A stretch of DNA of 16,492 nt from an uncultured Sediminicola sp. (GTDB lineage Bacteria; Bacteroidota; Bacteroidia; Flavobacteriales; Flavobacteriaceae), in contig CALHVB010000056.1 of the NCBI GenBank assembly GCA_938039345.1, positions 1-16,492 of the forward strand, given 5' to 3'. Shown piece after piece: positions 13,804 to 16,492 of this stretch (positions within the stretch are counted from its first letter, which is position 1; each line of letters begins with the position of its first letter). The notes beneath the pieces are model-generated. The model had not been told where the DNA came from. It ran no database searches and was given only the letters and a program-made list of their open reading frames with translations. Made by a program: the position numbers and the translations under genes.

Positions 13804-15150
13804 ATGTTTAAAAAAATACTTATTGCCAATAGAGGAGAAATTGCACTTCGAATTATTAGAAGTTGTAAAGAAATGGGAATAAAAACCGTAGCTGTATATT
13901 CTACAGCAGATGCGGAAAGTTTACATGTTCGCTTTGCAGATGAAGCGGTATGTATTGGCCCTGCTCCTAGTAGTGAATCGTACTTAAAAATACCAAATAT
14001 TATTGCAGCAGCAGAAATAACAAATGCAGATGCAATACATCCAGGATATGGATTTTTATCAGAAAATTCTAAATTTTCTAAAATATGTTCAGAGCACGAT
14101 ATTAAATTTATTGGAGCCTCTGGTGAGCATATAGATAAAATGGGAGATAAGGCTACGGCTAAAGAAACCATGAAAGAAGCCGGAGTACCTTGTGTTCCAG
14201 GATCAGAGGGTCTTTTAAAAGACGTAGAAGATGCTTTAGCAACCGCTAAAGAAATGGGATACCCTGTAATGATCAAAGCAACTGCTGGTGGTGGTGGTAA
14301 AGGAATGCGTGCTGTTTGGAAAGAAGAAGAAATGACTCCTCTTTTCGAAAGTGCAGTTCAAGAAGCAACAGCAGCCTTTGGTAATGGTGGTATGTATATG
14401 GAAAAGCTTATAGAAGAGCCTAGACATATAGAAATACAAATTGTAGGCGATCAGTACGGAAAAGCATGTCATTTATCAGAAAGAGATTGTTCTGTACAAA
14501 GACGCCATCAAAAACTAACAGAAGAAACACCTTCTCCTTTCATGACAGATAAGTTAAGAGAGGATATGGGTAAAGCGGCAGTAAAAGCAGCAGAATATAT
14601 TAAATACGAAGGTGCCGGAACAGTAGAATTTCTTGTAGACAAGCATAGAAATTTCTATTTCATGGAAATGAACACACGTATACAAGTAGAGCACCCAATT
14701 ACAGAGCAAGTAATAGACTACGATTTAATTAGAGAACAAATTTTAGTAGCAGCAGGTGTTCCAATATCTGGAAAGCACTACCTTCCAAAATTACATTCTA
14801 TAGAGTGTAGAATTAATGCGGAAGATCCTTATAACGATTTTAGACCCTCTCCAGGCAAAATAACTACATTACATACGCCAGGAGGTCATGGAGTACGTTT
14901 AGATACCCATGTGTATAGCGGTTATACAATACCGCCTAATTACGATTCTATGATCGCTAAATTAATTACAACTGCTCAAACAAGAGAAGAAGCAATTAAT
15001 AAAATGAAAAGAGCATTAGATGAGTTTGTAATAGAAGGTATAAAAACAACCATTCCTTTTCACAGACAATTAATGGATCACCCAGACTATTTAGCAGGTA
15101 ATTATACCACTAAATTTATGGAAGATTTTAAAATGAATCTAAAAGAATAA
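13804..15150 (+). CDS. accC: Biotin carboxylase subunit of acetyl-CoA carboxylase
   Basis: This ATP-grasp enzyme of 448 residues carboxylates the biotin on AccB using ATP and bicarbonate. It has the N-terminal domain start [20 protein letters not shown] and the first signature [10 protein letters not shown]. The glycine-rich ATP loop is [15 protein letters not shown] (near 158-172). Further motifs are [49 protein letters not shown] (metal- and bicarbonate-binding region), and the C-terminal [21 protein letters not shown]. Length matches single-subunit AccC (about 445-450). There is no biotinyl domain at the C-terminus, in line with the separate accB just upstream. A hairpin begins immediately after the stop, and a clear intrinsic terminator ends the fabH-accB-accC unit. 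Confidence 0.98.
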   Translation: MFKKILIANRGEIALRIIRSCKEMGIKTVAVYSTADAESLHVRFADEAVCIGPAPSSESYLKIPNIIAAAEITNADAIHPGYGFLSENSKFSKICSEHDIKFIGASGEHIDKMGDKATAKETMKEAGVPCVPGSEGLLKDVEDALATAKEMGYPVMIKATAGGGGKGMRAVWKEEEMTPLFESAVQEATAAFGNGGMYMEKLIEEPRHIEIQIVGDQYGKACHLSERDCSVQRRHQKLTEETPSPFMTDKLREDMGKAAVKAAEYIKYEGAGTVEFLVDKHRNFYFMEMNTRIQVEHPITEQVIDYDLIREQILVAAGVPISGKHYLPKLHSIECRINAEDPYNDFRPSPGKITTLHTPGGHGVRLDTHVYSGYTIPPNYDSMIAKLITTAQTREEAINKMKRALDEFVIEGIKTTIPFHRQLMDHPDYLAGNYTTKFMEDFKMNLKE

Positions 15151-15164
15151 GACCACCCGTGGTC
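15151..15164. repeat. Short perfect palindrome directly after the accC stop
   Basis: GACCACCCGTGGTC forms a 5- to 6-bp GC-rich hairpin with a 2- to 4-nt loop, abutting the accC stop codon. It lacks a T-run of its own and lies 7 nt before the terminator stem. It may protect the mRNA 3' end or be a protein site; the role is unknown. Confidence 0.4.
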
Positions 15165-15171
15165 ACTAAAT

Positions 15172-15199
15172 AAAACTCCGGCAATAGTCGGAGTTTTTT
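15172..15199 (+). terminator. Intrinsic terminator of the fabH-accB-accC unit
   Basis: AAAACTCCG (15172-15180) pairs with CGGAGTTTT (15189-15197) across an 8-nt loop GCAATAGT, and the T-run continues to 15199. It lies 21 nt after the accC stop. The A-rich 5' arm would also help termination on the opposite strand. Confidence 0.88.
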
Positions 15200-15202
15200 A
15201 TA

Positions 15203-15304
15203 TTAGGGGTGTTCTTTTACTAAAAAAAGTAAAAGGCGGGCTTTTCGCTGTATCTTTTTAAGCACAAAAAAGATGCTTAAAAAGGATGCCGCTGCAATCC
15301 CTAA
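15203..15304. repeat. Folded intergenic element, probable dispersed flavobacterial repeat
   Basis: This 102-nt stretch has nested self-complementarity. Outer arms TTAGGG (15203-15208) and CCCTAA (15299-15304) enclose a perfect 8-bp hairpin CTTTTACT/AGTAAAAG (15214-15221 and 15228-15235), a GCGG/CCGC pairing (15236-15239 and 15289-15292), and a perfect 11-bp hairpin CTTTTTAAGCA/TGCTTAAAAAG (15254-15264 and 15274-15284). From memory, the blocks GGCGGGCTTTTCGCTGTATC and GGATGCCGCTGCAATCCCTA flanking the inner hairpin resemble an element recurring between genes in flavobacterial genomes. That recognition was not checked by search. Only one copy lies in this window. No coding potential is seen. 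Confidence 0.55.
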
Positions 15305-15322
15305 CACAAACACAAACACAAA
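15305..15322 (+). repeat. Three tandem CACAAA hexamers
   Basis: CACAAA occurs three times in a row directly after the folded element and about 20 nt before the ATG of the oxidoreductase gene. Copy-number change here would alter the leader or promoter spacing, but nothing in the window shows such variation. Confidence 0.6.
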
Positions 15323-15343
15323 ATAAAGACATTATACATACTA

Positions 15344-16456
15344 ATGAACCTTAGTTATTGGGAATATAAAACATGGTTATCTAATGTAGACTATACTATA
15401 ATTGGTAGTGGTATAGTAGGGCTTAACTGTGCCTTACAATTAAAAAAAAGGTTTCCAGAAGCTAAAGTAGTAATTTTAGAAAAAGGAATATTACCACAAG
15501 GAGCAAGCACCAAGAATGCAGGTTTTGCCTGTTTCGGAAGTATATCAGAAATTATAGCAGATCTTAAAACACATAGTAAAGAAGATGTCTTTAAACTGGT
15601 AAAACAACGTTGGGAAGGCTTGCAAATGTTACGCAGTAATTTGGGAGATGCCACTATAGATTATCAAAATAATGGCGGGCACGAAGTTTTCATGAATAAT
15701 CAGCAAGAATTATATCATGAGTCATTAGAAAAAACAGATGAGATTAATACTTTTCTTAAGCCCATTTTTAATACAGAAGTATTTAAGAAAAACAAAAACA
15801 TCTTTAATTTTAAAAATATACAAGAACAGTATATTACCAGTACTTTAGAAGCACAGATAGATACAGGTAAAATGATGCAAGCATTATTACAAAAAGTAAT
15901 AAAAGCGGGGGTTATTATATTAAATGCTATAACAGTAGAAAATTATGTAGAGTTACAAGATGCTTGTACTATAAAAACAAGCCTATTTCAATTAAAAACA
16001 AAAAAACTAATAATAACTACTAATGGCTTTGCGTCTCAATTACTACAAGAAAAAGTGCAACCAGCAAGAGCGCAAATTTTAATAACAAAACCTATAAAAA
16101 ACTTACCTATAAAAGGAACCTTTCATTTAGATCAAGGCTATTATTATTTTAGGAATATACATAATAGAATTTTATTTGGAGGAGCACGTAACTTAGATTT
16201 TGCAACCGAAGAAACCTTAGAATTTGGAGAAACGGCTATCATTCAAAATAAGTTAGAAAAAATTTTAAAAAATACCATACTTCCTAATACAGCATATGAA
16301 ATAGAACATAGGTGGAGTGGTATTATGGGAATGGGAAATCAAAAAAAACCAATAGTAAAACAAGTTTCTAACAATGTATACTGTGGAGTACGTTTAGGAG
16401 GTTTAGGAGTAGCCATAGGAAGCTTAATAGGAAAAGAATTAGCAGATATAGTTTAA
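15344..16456 (+). CDS. FAD-dependent oxidoreductase, DAO family
   Basis: This 370-residue flavoprotein belongs to the D-amino-acid oxidase (DAO/GlpD-like) fold. The N-terminal Rossmann dinucleotide motif is GSGIVG (G21, G23, G26), with the ribose-binding acidic residue E46 at the end of the second strand (VVILEKG). It is followed by GASTKNAGFACFG, typical of the FAD-contacting loop in this family. The C-terminal end has HRWSGIMGMG and CGVRLGGLGVAIGSLIGKELA, the second FAD-contacting segment. No signal peptide is evident, so it is probably cytoplasmic. The substrate is unknown; amines, amino acids or imino acids are plausible. The start at 15344 places 13 codons before the beta strand, so a slightly later start cannot be excluded. 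It is separated from accC by a terminator and a repeat-like element and is probably independent. No clear TAnnTTTG promoter was found upstream. Confidence 0.87.
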   Translation: MNLSYWEYKTWLSNVDYTIIGSGIVGLNCALQLKKRFPEAKVVILEKGILPQGASTKNAGFACFGSISEIIADLKTHSKEDVFKLVKQRWEGLQMLRSNLGDATIDYQNNGGHEVFMNNQQELYHESLEKTDEINTFLKPIFNTEVFKKNKNIFNFKNIQEQYITSTLEAQIDTGKMMQALLQKVIKAGVIILNAITVENYVELQDACTIKTSLFQLKTKKLIITTNGFASQLLQEKVQPARAQILITKPIKNLPIKGTFHLDQGYYYFRNIHNRILFGGARNLDFATEETLEFGETAIIQNKLEKILKNTILPNTAYEIEHRWSGIMGMGNQKKPIVKQVSNNVYCGVRLGGLGVAIGSLIGKELADIV

Positions 16457-16492
16457 AAACAGAACTATATACTTTATATGTGAGCGAAAAAA

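Noticed and set aside
13788..14472. Long minus-strand reading frames inside accC
   Set aside because: accC is fully supported by its motifs on the plus strand. The antisense frames match no family I recognise and have no promoter-like sequence.

Overview
The window looks like chromosome from a marine-type Flavobacteriaceae/Bacteroidota bacterium. It is very AT-rich, it has -33 TTG / -7 TAnnTTTG promoter elements, it contains a SusC/RagA-like outer-membrane protein, and its genes start without strong Shine-Dalgarno sequences. Genus and species cannot be named from the sequence alone.

Layout. 1-1907: the 3' part of a sodium:solute symporter gene, then an RluA-family pseudouridine synthase. 2009-9357: a two-gene unit separated by only 2 nt. 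It encodes a SusC-like outer-membrane barrel that lacks the plug domain, followed by a 1531-residue alpha-2-macroglobulin-like protein that carries a complete SusC-type TonB plug domain in its middle. 9449-10039 (minus strand): riboflavin synthase, divergent from pdxA (10098-11147). 11262-12020: a DUF177/YceD-rpmF pair behind a well-formed promoter, closed by a strong intrinsic terminator. 12199-15150: fabH-accB-accC, the entry to fatty acid synthesis, closed by another terminator. 15203-15304: a folded intergenic repeat-like element. 15344-16456: a DAO-family FAD-dependent oxidoreductase. No stretch over 300 bases lacks a gene. I saw no tRNA, rRNA, CRISPR array, insertion sequence or phage gene.

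Most of the window is housekeeping (vitamin B2 and B6 synthesis, ribosome protein and rRNA maturation, malonyl-CoA supply and FabH). The exception is the 2009-9357 unit. There the two parts normally joined in one SusC polypeptide, plug and barrel, are encoded by two adjacent genes, with the plug built into a thioester-containing protease-trap scaffold. My working model is an outer-membrane pore that is plugged in trans by an alpha-2-macroglobulin-like protein. The domain layout is read from the sequence; the assembly and its function are inference.
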